From the NCBI GenBank assembly GCA_947034885.2, contig OX344755.2, forward strand, positions 10,046,501-10,110,500: a DNA stretch of 64,000 bases, given 5' to 3'. Made by a program: the position numbers and the translations under genes. Below the pieces are notes generated by a model. The model ran no database searches. It was given only the letters and a program-made list of their open reading frames with translations, and was not told the origin of the DNA. Positions 31,219 through 44,700 of the stretch are shown here, in pieces. The DNA is from Thuidium tamariscinum. Lineage: Eukaryota > Streptophyta > Bryopsida > Hypnales > Thuidiaceae. Numbering within the stretch: position 1 is the first letter of the stretch; each line of letters starts with the position of its first letter.

Positions 31219-31947
31219 GGTCGTTGCAAGAAACACCGTCCATTTTCCGTAGCGTTTTGGAAATGGATGCTTTTTTCTTTGGGAGTACTATTTAATTAGA
31301 AAATCAATTTTTAAAAAAATGAAAAATATGTCCAATGTATAAACCTTAAAGAAGAAGGTATCCTATGAAGGAAAAGCTTAGGAAAATTCTCCAAGTAGGA
31401 GAACTAGAAAAGTGAGAAATCTCATGATAATGGGTGTATTTACATTTTAATTTGTAAAAAATAGGAAAAGTTATTTTTCTTGAATCTAAAAATTGTCCAT
31501 TTGGGAAGAGTTGATGGTGATGACATTTCACCAAAAATAATCTCATCTCTATTATCAATGGTCAAAAATTGCATGCAATGGGAGTGTTGTTTGCACGCAT
31601 GTGGAGGACATAAAATAATGTATTTTTAGATTCCCTTCAATAGAAATATTCTTTCCTACTATGCAAATGCACCATGAAAATTTCAATTTTAGATAATTAA
31701 ATTTGGGTACTCCTAACCTAGTAAAAACCCCTAAACCTTAGTTTGTGACAAATTAACAAAAAATAATTTTAAATATAAAATGATTTTTTTTTATTTTTGA
31801 AAAATAAAGGATGTAAAAATCATCAAGTTAGAGAGGTCCAATAATTATTTCATACTCTCAAATATTTTAATTCAAAAGTTATAGCAGAAAAGAACAACGT
31901 CACTCCAATTGTGACGGGAAATAGGACCAGTGTTTCTTGCAATCACC
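31219..31947. mobile_element. TIR element, TTGCAAGAAACAC family, copy 1
   Basis: Left end GGTCGTTGCAAGAAACACCG (31219) and right end ...AGTGTTTCTTGCAATCACC (to 31947) are inverted copies with two mismatches. The interior is non-coding. A second member with the same ends is at 48071-49054, and a collapsed hairpin of the ends lies at 34801-34838. Confidence 0.55.
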
Positions 31948-33533
31948 GTCTTATTATACATGGTCATAGTAGAGTTGACAATGAATTGAATTTCTTGACC
32001 TTGAATTGAGCTTCATAAAAGAGTTAATTGTAAATGATCATGAATTTGAGCTTATTTTTTTAATTCTTCATTTTTTGGTTTAATTCATTTTAATCTAGCT
32101 ATACTCACAAGAGAGCTAATGGTGGATTAGATCAACAAGCCATAAATTATATTTTAATTCATCAAAGAAGTCATGGTGAAGCTTTATGAAATCTAATCTT
32201 TCTTTCTTTTATATTATTTTATTTTGGTTGAATCCATTTCAATTTGTAATCGTAGTAGAGTTGCAATGGCATAAATGAGTAGATTGTAATATGCATTTTA
32301 TCAAGAAGGTGATAGTTCAAAGGGCTTCAAAAAAATTGATCTCTCTTTTTAAATTATATATTTTCTCTGTTGAATTTGATTCTTTTTTTGCTCATGGTGA
32401 AGCTAATGGTGGATTAGATTGTTTCATTGCTTCTTGTTGTTTACAAAAAAAACTAAAAGTGAGTAATTGTAAATTCAAGCTTTTCTTTTCAAATTTGTAT
32501 TGTTTAAGTGCAATTCAAATCTTGCTATGCTCATGCAAAAGTTGACAATGGATTGGATTCCTTGATCATAAATTCTATTTTATGAAAAAGCTAACAATGA
32601 GGCTTGGAGAATTTGGGCTTTCCTTATGTTCTTTATTTTTTCATTGAATTTAGACCTTGTCATCTTCAATATTCATATATTTGATTTCACTATTTTATTG
32701 TTACTATAAATTACAAAGCTATTATTGTGTTGAGGTACATAGTTTTAAAGTTGAAGTGAATTTGAACCTATGGGAGATCAATCTTGTAATTTAAGGTATA
32801 CTCTTGAGTTAAGAGGGTATTTGATATGGAGCTATTAACCTTAATTTTAGTATTTAAGATGATTGTATTTTTACAATAGAAGCTATGAAGGACATATTTC
32901 CAATATCCTATAGGTTTTGTAAATTCATTCTTGTAGGTTTGGATAAATGTAAGAAACACTTGTACTATTTTGCGTTGCATGACATGTGCTAATCTATTTT
33001 TTGGCCATAAATTTTGTGTTTTGACTCTAAATGATTCAAGGTCTCTAAAAAATACTCATTACTATTATACACCTTGCCTAATTTTTTTGTAATTTAAAAA
33101 AATAGTTAACCATTTAAAAATAGACCCCAATTGAATGTCACACTTGCCAATTTAGAGTTTTTTTAATTACTAAATAGCACCCCAAAAAATAAATTTTGAG
33201 CTCAAATTTAGAGGAAATGGTCTTCTAGTAGACTTGTAGCTCATCACCAAAGGAATTTTTAAAATAATTATTTTTATGAGGTGTAAAAGTCTACAAAGTG
33301 AGCCCCTTTTGAGTGCATTTTAAAACATTCAAAAAATGATTTTTGGTGAGTTTTTTGGTGAATGACCATCTTCATAATTTTTTTGCAAATGGTCAATTTT
33401 TTTAAATTTAAAAAAATTCCTATTTTTTACTAATTAAAACATCAAAGTATATATTTTCTTGAGGTTTGGTACTTTTCAAGTTCTTCTACTTAGAGATTTT
33501 TTTAACAGATTTCCTTTGGTAGTTTTCTTCATC
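31948..33533. other. AT-rich stretch without recognisable gene
   Basis: No ORF with codon bias. Three short segments containing ATGGTGGATTAGAT-like or AATGGATTGGATT-like sequence recur loosely between 31980 and 32560, suggesting an old diverged tandem repeat. Confidence 0.3.
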
Positions 33534-33620
33534 CACTATAAGAAAACAACAAATTTTGGGACATCCGGAAAAACACAAATTTATGTCAAACACAATGTCA
33601 CCTAAAATCTGTTATAATGG
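33534..33620 (+). repeat. Unpaired end of a CACTA-type MITE
   Basis: CACTATAAGAAAA at 33534-33546 is identical to the terminus of the MITE at 50787, and ATGTCACCTAAAATC at 33595-33609 matches its sub-terminal part. No opposite end was found nearby. Confidence 0.4.
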
Positions 33621-33800
33621 ACAAGCTAAAAATATGGGGAAAAAAACGAAAAACATGGCCAATTATTTCAGATATCCTTTAAGACGGGGACATTCAAGGG
33701 CCACATATTCTACTATTTGGAAAATACAAAAGGTCCATATTTTTGGCGGGCAATGCCACCTATGATTTTTTTTCATCCATTGCTTCATTCATGTTTTTTG

Positions 33801-33881
33801 TGACGTGGACTTCCAAATTATACTGACATGGACTTCCAAATTATGCTGACGTGGACCCCAAATTATATTGACGTAGCATGC
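33801..33881. repeat. Three to four tandem 23-bp units
   Basis: TGACGTGGACTTCCAAATTA plus three bases at 33801-33823, with variants at 33824-33846 and 33847-33868 and a truncated fourth unit. Each unit begins TGACGTGG, which is also the core of ACGT-type plant transcription factor sites, but there is no gene nearby to regulate. Confidence 0.75.
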
Positions 33882-35525
33882 TTTCTTAGCACACTTTTGG
33901 GTTACTTGAAAATTTTAATGGTGTTTTCTAAGATGTCAATTTAGACATTTTTTTGAGACATCAAATTAAACATCAATTAGTATATACTATATCTACAAGG
34001 CTAAGTCAAAAAACAAATAATATTAAATTAAAAAATAAAACTACAAAAAATAATCAAAAAATTAAATTAAAAAAATTAAAAAATTAACCATTTACCTTCT
34101 TGAGAATTTTTGATGGCAAAATGAAAAGATTACTTCATTTAAAGTTAATGAAAATAAAAGAGGGAAAGAGTATACTTATATCCTTTCTCAACCCTAGGTG
34201 AGATAAAAGATATGGGATTTGAGAAAATGGCAACTTGACAATTGAATATGTTGATGTCATTTTAGACATTGTGATGCTTTTTTAAACATCTCAATGTTGT
34301 TCTTGCATATCCCATATGGATTGTCTCTCTTCCTACCACTAGATCGACTAGTATAAAAACCATTTGTTTTCATCCATATTATGCATCCAAATCATCCATC
34401 CATTCCCTTTTTTTTGCAAAACATGCCACGTAGCTGTCCTTTCTCTAAATTTTTCACTTGTAGTCAATTTTTTACTACAAACCATAAATTTTTTTATTAA
34501 TTTTTTCAAAATTAGAATGAATTCTTTGTTGACATGGCAATCTATGTTTTTTTGTATGTCACAAAAACATGAGTTTGTTTTTTCAAACATCATTAGAAAC
34601 ATGATTGTCTACAATGACATCTACTTGTTTTCCAATTCAGCCACATATGTTTTTTGTGACATCACAAAAAAATTTCGTTTTTATAGACGTGTTTTGCAAA
34701 ATGTGTGATGTAGTGATTTTAAAGGTGTATACATTAGTTGTATTTTTTAAATAAAAAAAATTATTTCTCTAATTTTAGAATACTCCTGAAAAAATCATAT
34801 AGATGCAAGAAACAGTACAAGAGTTTCTTGCATTCACCTATTTCCAAGAGGGGCTATCTTATATTCAAAATTCAAGTGTCTAATTTTTTCCTACCTCTAA
34901 CTTTCTTTACAAAATTTTCTTTCCTTCTAGTACATACATATAGGTACAGAATATACACCATGAAACTAACAACAAACAATTCAATTTAAGTGCCATTGAT
35001 GAAGTAGTAGTTTTTAACCTCTCAAGGCCAATCATTCATTGAATAAACAATTGAAAATCTAGGTAGGTTCCTATAAAGTGAATTTTGATTGGATGTTCAT
35101 AAAATTTGACACAAAATGTGAACATTTATCTCTTCAATTGAAAATATAATTTTTTTCAACTAGGGATTCAAATCAAAGTTATACTCCCCTAAAGAAGTCA
35201 AACTTTGTTACTTGTTAGCTATATTGTAATAACTTTAAAAAAACCCATTTTCTTCTAACTTCAAGTTCTATTATATTTTGCAACCTATGAAGTGAAAGTT
35301 CTTGAAATTTTTCCCATATATTTCAAATGCTTTTTGTAATTTTATTAAATTTGAATTTCAAATAGAAAATTTCTTCATTGCACAAGAAAACATCAAAAAA
35401 TGACTAATATATTGCCAATGCATTTAACCTCCTTTCATTGTAGATTGATTTCGAATAGGCTAAATTCCATACTTGCTTTTGAATTTTTTCATGAATGACC
35501 CTAACATCATATACTCACATTATAT
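33882..35525. other. AT-rich stretch; contains a 34801-34838 hairpin
   Basis: No gene. At 34803-34835, TGCAAGAAACA and its inverse TGTTTCTTGCA-like sequence are separated by only a few bases, as if an element of the TTGCAAGAAACAC family had lost its interior. Confidence 0.4.
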
Positions 35526-35842
35526 GAAATTTGAGGTCTTGGGAGGGCCGTTTTAGGTTTGTTCCTGAAACAGTTCTTGAAACAATTTCCAAATTGTTGG
35601 CTGTTGTTAGGTCGACAATTACAAAAATTAAAAATTAAATTAAAAAAAATTGGGGGGTCTTGAAATGTGAAAAAGTCCCAAAAAAATTCTTTAAAAAAAA
35701 AAGGAAATTGATGACATAGAACAGTCTCGACTACGTCACATTCCAGTAATTCTCAGTTCTCACAGCATTTTATATGTTCCTGCAACAATTTCTATATTCC
35801 CACAGTTTGGGAACCCGCGGCTCTTCCAAGGCCTCAAATGTC
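35526..35842. mobile_element. MITE, GAAATTTGAGG family, copy 2
   Basis: Ends GAAATTTGAGGTCTTGGGAG and the inverse CTTCCAAGGCCTCAAATGTC pair with a few mismatches. The interior aligns in reverse to 26262-26504 and contains an extra 70 bp or so. Confidence 0.55.
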
Positions 35843-38800
35843 ATCTAATGTGAATGGTTACAAAATTTCACTCTAAAAAGGCTTAAAGTTCATTGCCTTT
35901 TGTTTCGTAGGAATAAAATAAAATTTTCACCTCAAGCATTGTAATCTTTCAATGCAAAAGGACAAATGGGTTGAATGTTTTCCTAAACATTGCCTTACTT
36001 GTTCAAAAAAAATTTGTCTGGTTGGATTTAAAAAAAATTAGACAATGCATCTAAAATTGGCTACTTGGCCTTTTTTTCTTCCAAAACGCCCTCTGTGCTT
36101 TAGAAAACAAGAAGAAGTTCAACACTAAATACTTCTACAATCTCCATTGAAACTATCTTGAAAACATTCTATTCAATATGATTGTGTACAATATATATAG
36201 CTTCAAAGATAGAAGTTAAATGAACCATAAATTTTGTTCTTATATTGTAAAATTTTTAATTTGTTGAATCTAGTAAAATTAACTCCCTATTCATGCAGAA
36301 TGAGGTAATTTTTGTCACTTACAATCAATGTCTTAGACTTGCACTTAAGTTTTAATTATGTATACTATTGGTACCATGGCAAAAAATTTAGTAAACTACC
36401 CTTCATTTCAGATTTTTTAACCTTGATTGTATTCATTTTTGTTATCTATATGAAATTATCTATCTATGTCTATAATCATTGTACAATGAAAAATTTGTAC
36501 AACTTCTATTTCTTAAGGGCTAACTTATTAACAAAAATTTCTACTACATGATGTTTTTACACAACCTAATTTATATATGATAGAGTATGTAGCATTTCAT
36601 AGACCTTATAGTGGTCCTACATATTATATAAATTTTTTTCCTTTTGAACTAAATAAACCCTATCTTTAAACTCACGTAGTTTTCTAAAAAACCAAGAGTG
36701 GTTCCCCCGGGATTTGAACAAGGAATGGGTTGTTCAATTTGCTACCAATATATAGGGGCTTATATTTTCATTTTGCTTTACATGTTTGTCAACAATGGAA
36801 TCCAACTTGTTTGGAATGTAGTCCACATTGTATAAATGAGGATGGTACTAAAAGAGATGACAATTCTATAAGATTTCATTTAACATTGGATGGAGGGAAG
36901 GGGTTGGATTTAACATTTTTAGGTTAAAGAGGTGCCTAATAGAGGAAAGTTGTATACCTACAAGTGTGACATTGCAATTTCTTCAACACAATAATAGTGC
37001 ATCACCACATTGGCAAGGAAGCAATTTAGACTTGAATTGCATGAGCTTCAATACAGATACACTAGTTGAAGACACAAAAGTATAGGGTGAATTTTATGTA
37101 GGCTACAATATTATACTTAATATTATTGACTTGTATTGTAATAAATATATTAATTGAAGCAACATTTAGCAAGTAGATGCACATACTAGCTACTTGGCGT
37201 TTACTACAAGTATAAGGGGAAGATAGTGAGGATGTTAAAGGAAATAATAGTATAGACATAGATTTGACCTTGAATGGTCCTCATTACTATCATTGATAGT
37301 TGTAAGAAATTTAACATCTAATTTATATTCATTTTGATCTATATTTCTATAATATTAGGGTACCATATGATATAACATTATATGCACTTGCTAATGCAAA
37401 AATCATATTATTGATTTTTGAATTGTAGAATATCATTAGTATTGTGATGAAAAAGACGTTACATTGAAAAGAATTATACATTGACAATGAATTTTGATTA
37501 GGCTATTGCTTAAAGAATAAGATAATAATACCTGTACCAAAGCTTCTTGTTAAGGGAATTGACTATAATCCAATTGAAAATTTTAAAACCTCAAAAGATT
37601 TGAATTCAAGAAGTAGATACATCCAAACTTTATTGTTACTTTAAAAAATGATTTTTAGTTTTTAAATTTTAAATGTGATGCCAAAAGTTATTATTCTATT
37701 CTTTTAAAAAACTCTTTAGAAATTTAAAATAGTATTTATTGCAAAAAAAAGTTCTATATTTTAAATTCAAATAACATGATATTGTATTTATTTCATTATC
37801 ATTCCTTTTCAAATTTAAAAAATAAAATTATAGACCTAAATATTATTACTTTCACTTTTTTGGTCCTAATTCTTATTTACATATATGAATGTATAAAGAA
37901 ATTCATATGATTCTATGAACACAATGCACTTCTAAGATCATACATAATTTATTATTTTAACAATACTACTTGAAAAAATCACTTAGCATCTACAAAACAT
38001 GTACTTTCTTACAAATAAGAATTATCAAATATTATTGATCATGTAAGGTTTAGATTTGTGGTGGGGCTTTTATCATGAAGTCATCATTGAGGATCAAGAT
38101 TTTTTGAATAAACAAGAAAATATTGCTTGGAATTTTTTTTATAAATCTTCACATTCAATTAAAAATCTTACAAAATGTACTAATACAAAACCTCACATTG
38201 AATTTGTTGTGTCACTTTACATCATCAACAGTAACTGTCGTAAACTGCTAGTATTAAAACACATATATATGTCTATATGCAAATCAACACTATAGTAAGG
38301 CATGGATTAACAACCATCCAATAATAAGCATCAAACACTCAACAAATGCTTCCACTTTGTCTCAATAGGACTAGTCTTGCACAAAATATCAAATATTCAA
38401 GGAGAAACCTTAGATTCAATAGATTGGCAACTCTACCATCACCTACAAACCATCCACAAGGTTAACATCTTCAAAACATTCACCCAAACAAGACTTGAAG
38501 AGAATGGAAGGGGAAGGAGGTCAGCTTAAGGTTTCAAACTACCTTTCCAACCTCCAAAAGTCCCTGTTTGCACCTTCCAAAGTCCTTGTGCATACCTCCA
38601 AACAATCTTAAAACACTAATCTAACCCCCCAATGATCAATACATAGCCATTTGGGCTAAACTAAGTCTACAAGCACTTCCTAACATGACTTATAGAGTCT
38701 AAAACACAATTATCATCAAATAACATGACAACCTCCTTACTTTAGGTGCCAATACTATCCAAAAAATCATTCAAATCTATTTAAATAATTTTTATAAATT

Positions 38801-39875
38801 TATTGCTTTATTTAATGCCAACAAGGCATACTATATCAATCCTTTAATGATAATTAATAATTAATAAGGTATCATTGGATATATAAAAAAATTGATTATC
38901 AATTATTTACAAGATGTTTATGACTACATTCTATGAATGATTTTGTGATTTTAGAGGGGACCACTTTAAAAATTTATAGAGACTACTCCCTCTGTTTTAC
39001 TAAAACCCTCAAAATCAAGGATATTTCTTGTTTCACTAAAAACTTCTGTTTACTGATCTTAAGCATCTAGTAAGCATTTGTCTTGTTGAATGACCTCTTG
39101 GAGGCAAATCAAACAATTAGAGAGCATTTAACACTATACTCCTAGATCAATGTGCTTACTTGAGACTGTAATATTGATAACCTCGAACTCTACTCTTAAG
39201 TGTAAACAACCTTATCTTCAACTGCAAAAAGTGACAATGAGACCAATTGTGCTCCACAACTTCAATGCTATACTCCCACATCGAGAATCCATCATTGTAA
39301 TTTCATCTCCTACTCGTATGATCCTATCGATTAGCATCTTGAGCTCAAGAATTCTTAATTTATTCTAATAAAAAATGGCAAAATATGCCTTTTGATAGTA
39401 GATCAATCATTTGGTTGTGGATCAAGCTTCTCCTTCCAACATTCCAAAGTAGAAAATGACAAATTAAGAAGTTGGATTTTCACAGTGGGTGTAGGCCATG
39501 TTTCTTCATCGTTCAATATTCTCATTCATGAGGCAATTTCGAGATTCCCATTCTTCTCACTACCTTGGAAATTTTCTGGTAGTCAAGTGGGCCAGGTTTC
39601 TTAATGCATCTAATTTAGTTGGGTGTACTCACCAACTTCTAAATCATCAATAATGATGGAGCCGGCGCTTCCACAAATTCTGTTGTAATATGGTAAAAAT
39701 GGTTGGGATTTTCGGTGCTTGAATGATGGCACCTTAGCTACAAATTTTGTATACATCTTACCAATTAGATACAAATTCTTGAATGTATGCATGGGTGACA
39801 CAAACACTAAAAGTATAGTTAATCCCTTGTGGGAATGAAATTTGGAGGTTTTTAGTGGAATACAAGGAGTACGAT
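35843..39875. other. AT-rich stretch without recognisable gene
   Basis: Four kilobases with no ORF above about 80 codons and no domain. A TTCAAATCCCGGGGGAACC block (minus strand, 36702-36720) resembles a tRNA T-arm/B-box, but no A-box at proper spacing accompanies it convincingly. Confidence 0.35.
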
Positions 39876-40795
39876 TTTAACCCTTAGAGTTTTTTGACAA
39901 TGTTTTCACTAAAAACATTCCAAGATTGCCATTTCTAGTACAAGTACCAAATTTTTGAAAAAAAACATTTTTGGACACATATAACTACTAGATTTTGTAG
40001 TAAACTAGTTTGAGAGGATATAGAACAAGATTCTAGAAATTTCCATCATGTAGATTGCAAGATATTAACATTTGAATTGACAAAAATCCTTTTTTCGATT
40101 GTGCAAAGATGTGGGTAGTTTTACTCTAGAAGGTTACATTTGTATAAAAAATGTTTGAAATGGTAAATTCTCTTTGGATTCATTCTCAAGTCAAGTTGGC
40201 TACATGCTTGAATTTCAAATCACTTGGAATTGTATAATATATAGGAAAAAACAATATGATTCAAAACTATAAACACTAAATTGTAAAGAGTTTTGTTATG
40301 GACTTGAAAAATGCCAATTCTAATGTTTATAGTGTTTTAATAAATAATCTACTCCCAATATTTTAATTTCAATTTTTTAAATATTGAAAATTGAGTTGAA
40401 TAAAAAAACTTCAAAGTTTATTTTAGTGTAGAGATTTCATAACTGCCCACAAACTAAAACCCTCACAATCTTTATCTCATTCATCAAAATGCAATGATTT
40501 AAAGCTTTCCAAGTACATATAAATCTAAAGATGTGATTTCAAATTTTCATTTCTTAAAAAAGAGATTTTTTTTCAAAAGAAATTGGCATACCCATAGATT
40601 AATGACATTACATATCATGCAATAAATTTTATACATGTAGTCAAAATTTATGAAAATTTTTGGGCCTAAATGCTAATTCTCATGTACATATAGTGCGAAA
40701 ATTTCGAAGGAGAGAAAAAAAATCTCAATTCAGAGCAAATTGTCCAAAATTCTTGTGTTGCCCCCCAAAATGTAGTTTTGTCTTCTAGAGGTTGA
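39876..40795 (-). repeat. Diverged inverted copy of the element at 388-1320
   Basis: Reverse-complement alignment to 388-1320 through blocks such as TTTTTGACTATGTTTTCAC, ATGTAGATTGCAAGATA and TTTGGATTCATTCT. The TIRs are decayed. Confidence 0.6.
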
Positions 40796-40799
40796 TTAA

Positions 40800-41045
40800 T
40801 AATTTATGATTCCCCTTGGGTTAGATTCTTGAGAAATATACACACCTTTGCAAAACATATTTTCTTCTTAAAGTTGGCCCAAAGGTATTTAGATTGCTAG
40901 TTTATAAGGTAATAGGCTTATCTACTTTAAGGCTTCACCAATACTGTATATACATCATTACCACCTTACCACTCTTTCATGAAGTTAAAAAAATTGGGTT
41001 GCTAGAAATTCTAAGTTACAAGTAAGGGAGAAACACCCATTCCCA
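40800..41045 (+). repeat. Dispersed repeat, second copy of the 17.8 kb repeat
   Basis: CTTGGGTTAGATTCTTGAGA onward aligns to 17768 onward in the same orientation (shared GGTAATAGGCT and CTACTTTAAGGC/CTGCCTTAAACG region). Non-coding. Confidence 0.55.
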
Positions 41046-41676
41046 TCCCTGCACCTATTCCAGGTCCCTAGAGTGTCACTAAATCTGTCCATAAGCGTTC
41101 ATTAAAGTGTCTGACAAGTGTTTAACTCTAATTTGCTGACGCAGTTGTAAGACACATGTATAACTTTCATTCACTTACAACTCATTTTAGCAGAGTTCAG
41201 TTTAGGGTACACCTATAGGACGGTTCCAGTGGTCTAGGGAGCCAACTCTTTGAAAATTTGTAGAAATTACATACTGATTCCGAAAAATTTAAATATTTTT
41301 TTGAATATTCATTGTTTTCTCTTGCTAATACTCGAAAATTATCAGTTTTAGAAAAAGATGCCTCCAACCATGCTGAATTCCTTATTCGGACGGTTTTGGG
41401 TGTTTCCACTGCAATATTTTTTCATGCACTTTTTTTTGCCAAGTCGCTACAACTAAAAGATGTTGGCAATTTCTTGTGGAGAAAATCTTCATTTGTAAAG
41501 TCGAATGAGCATGATTACTACTGTATTTGATGACCAATAGCCAAAATTTACCTAAGTATCACCTTAGTATTGAAGAAACCACTCCCTAAATGAACAAAAG
41601 ATGAAAAAAAGTTATACTGGTCACGCGCAGTCAAAACTACGGGCCGTGAGAACGAACATGGAGGGGGACGAGGGCT
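41046..41676. other. Stretch between repeats and the EXO70 copy B promoter
   Basis: No gene recognised. Base composition rises toward the promoter after about 41620. Confidence 0.35.
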
Positions 41677-41684
41677 AGGGTTTG
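41677..41684 (+). promoter_or_regulatory. Telo-box (TAGGGTTT) upstream of EXO70 copy B
   Basis: TAGGGTTT on the sense strand, 855 bp before the ATG and about 100 bp outside the duplicated arm, so its presence is independent of the telo-box near copy A. Confidence 0.35.
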
Positions 41685-41784
41685 GCAAAGTCTGTCCAGT
41701 ACTCTCAGTACCAAGCGGAATCCAGAGAGAGGGCGAGAGAGCAGACCCAGAGAGCTTGCGGTCTCTCCGTACGAGAGCACCAGA

Positions 41785-44700
41785 GGGTTTGAGCGCCGTG
41801 CGTCGCGGGAGCTTCAAGGAATTGCGACGCGACGGGATCCATCACGACCATGGCGGATCGCACTCTTGCGGGACGACGACGACGCTGCTGCCACGCGAAT
41901 GCCGCGGTGGACTCTCCGCAGAATGGCTGGTGATGGCGTTGTGAAGCCAATTGCTCCGTCCCTCTCACTCGGGTTCGTTTCAAGTCCGGGGTGCCCGCAG
42001 GCACGGACGCACGGGGCAGCAGCAGCGGGGGCATCGGCCTTGGAATGATGCTATGCCGCTCGCGCTGCTCTCTCCGAGTGCCCGTTTACCTGCCCTGCTC
42101 CCCTCGCACACCCCTCTCCCTGGACTTCTGCTGCACCACGGTGTTAGAGTAGACTTCGCGTCTCATGTGCCGGTCAGGGCTGTCATGTGTGGCGTCCCGC
42201 ACGCCGTGGTAGGTTAGATCAGGGCGTGGGTTGGGGATTCTTTCGTCCGTGGGCGCTGGAATGCGAAGCGTCTCGTGCGGATTGCGCGAATCGTCGGAAT
42301 CTGTGTCGTGGTGGGAGAGAGGCGTTGCCATTTGGTTTTGGTTTTGATCGAGTTCGCCATTGGGGTGGAGGACGCATGGTCGCGACGGGGAGGCCCTAGG
42401 TCGGACTCGAGGGCGTCGATTTGGTTGTTGCGCCCGGAGAGTGTGCGTCTCTTTCGGTTTAGGGTGGAGGCGACGCACGTGATAGGGTTGGGAGAGTCGA
42501 GGGTGGGAGGGAGCATTCTAGGGTATCTGAGATGGCGGACAGCGGTAAGGAGAACGAGTCGGACGGTGGTCCGGCGGATTTGAAACCCGTTCGCGGTCTG
42601 AACGCCGCGGAGGATGTGGTTTTGCAGTGGGATTCTGCGTCTTCGGACCACGCGCGTCAGTCGATGATCTGGGACTGTCCGCAGGACGAGGCCGTGGCGT
42701 ACCTGGAGGCGGTGGACGAGATTCAGAGTGCGTTGGAATCGTTGTTGGTGAGTCAGGGCAATACGCGTGAGTTGAGCCGCGCGCAGAATTTGCGTCAGCT
42801 GGCGATGGCTCGTCTGGAGGAGGAGTTTCGTCACATTTTGCTTGCGTTCAGCGAGACGGTGGATCCGGATTGGTTGATGGAGAACTGTTCTCGTGCGGGT
42901 TCGTTCAGCAGCCGTCGTTTGGACGACATGGGCGCGGATGAGGTGGCGGACTCTCGGAGCTCGGGCGAGGAGGATGGTGCGGAGGAGGAGATTCCCGTGG
43001 CGCGTCCCGTGGAGCTGAAGCCGCTTCTGGACCTGATTCCTCCGGGGATCGTGCCCGACCTGGCCGACATTGCGCAGCGGATGCTTCGTGCGGGTTACAA
43101 GCGCGAGTGCGTGCAGGTTTACGCGAGCATCCGCAAGAATGCGCTGGAGGAGACGCTGAAGCGTCTGGGCGTGGAGCGTCAGAGCATCGAGGAGGTGGGG
43201 AGGATGCGTTGGGAGGACCAGGAGGTGACGATCAAGAAATGGAACCAGAACATGAAATTGTCCCTGCGTGCTCTTTTTCCGAGCGAGCGTCGTCTGTGCG
43301 ACGACATTTTCGCGGACGGTTCGGGTTCCGTGTCGGAGAGTTGCTTCGCGGAGCTGGCGAAGGGTCCGATGATGCAGCTTCTGAGCTTCGGCGAGGCCGT
43401 GGCGATCAGCCGTCGTTCTCCGGAGAAGCTGTTCAAGATTTTGGACATGTACGAGACGTTGCGCGACCTTCTTCCGGAGCTGGAGGAGGTATTCAGCGGG
43501 GAGGCGAGCAGTGCGGTGCGCGCGGAGGCGTCTGGCATTTTGATGCGTCTCGGTGAGTGCGCTCGTGGCACTTTCGCGGACTTCGAGAGCGCGATCCAGC
43601 GCGACGGTTCGAAGACTCCCGTTCCCGGCGGCGGCGTGCATCCCCTGACTCGTTACGTGATGAATTACATCAAGTTCATGTGCGATTATTCGGACACTCT
43701 GAAGCTTTTGTTCGGCGAGAAGAAGAAGGAATCGGAGGGTGAGGGTGAGGATTCCCTGCGCGACTCTCCTCGGTACTCTTCGCGTCTGTCGGACGACCGC
43801 GATCGCGACGGGAACAGCGCGGAGCTTTCTCCTCTGGCGGTTCAGACGATCTGGATCACGAAGGTTCTGCTTTCTAATTTGGAGGAGAAGTCGAAGCTGT
43901 ACAAGGACCTTTCTCTGACTTACTTGTTCCTGATGAACAACATCCATTACATCGTGCAGAAGGTGAAGACGACGGAGGTTCGTGCTTTGGTGGGCGACGA
44001 CTGGGTCCGTAAGAACACAAGCCAGGTGCGTCAGTACGCGAGCAGCTACCAGCGCGCCGCTTGGGGCAAGGTGCTGGCTTGCTTGCGCGACGAGGGCATC
44101 CACACGAGCGGTAGTTTTTCGAGCGGCGTTTCCAAGCAGGTATTGAAGGAGCGTTTCAAGAGCTTCAACATCGCGTTCGACGAGGTTCACAAGGCTCAGA
44201 TGAGTTGGGTGGTATTCGACGAGCAGCTTCGTGACGAGCTTCGTATCTCGATCTCGGACAAGATCCTTCCCGCTTACCGTTCTTTCCTGGGTCGCTACGG
44301 TCAGTACCTGGAGTCTCAGAGACATCCCGAGCGGTACATCAAGTACACTTCGGACGACATCGAGGAGTACCTGAACAACCTTTTCGAGGGTTACATGCTG
44401 TCTCATTCCTCGAAGGATCTGCGTCGGAGGGTTTCGAGCCACGGTTCTCACGGTTCTTCTCACCACAGTGCCGGGCACGGTTCCAGCCACGGCAGCTGAG
44501 GTTCGGAGAGTAGTTTCCGTCTCCCGGCGTTTCGTTTGGGAGGTTCTCCGTTAGGTATGTTTATTGCTGTAGTTATTGGGTCGTGTTAGGATCTTGGCCT
44601 CTCTTCGTTCGCCACTTCCCGTCCGGAAACGGCCACAAGGCCGCAGGCGTTGATAAAGTTCAGATTGTGTCTGGCGTACAGCGGCGAGGCTGTCCCATTG

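Noticed and set aside
34348..34708. Overlapping 84- and 114-codon ORFs on opposite strands
   Set aside because: Low-complexity Phe/Asn/Ile/Lys composition typical of AT-rich DNA; no domain or conservation evidence.
36702..36720. tRNA gene on the minus strand
   Set aside because: A T-arm-like TTCAAATCCCGG block is present, but no matching acceptor stem, anticodon arm or properly spaced A-box could be drawn.
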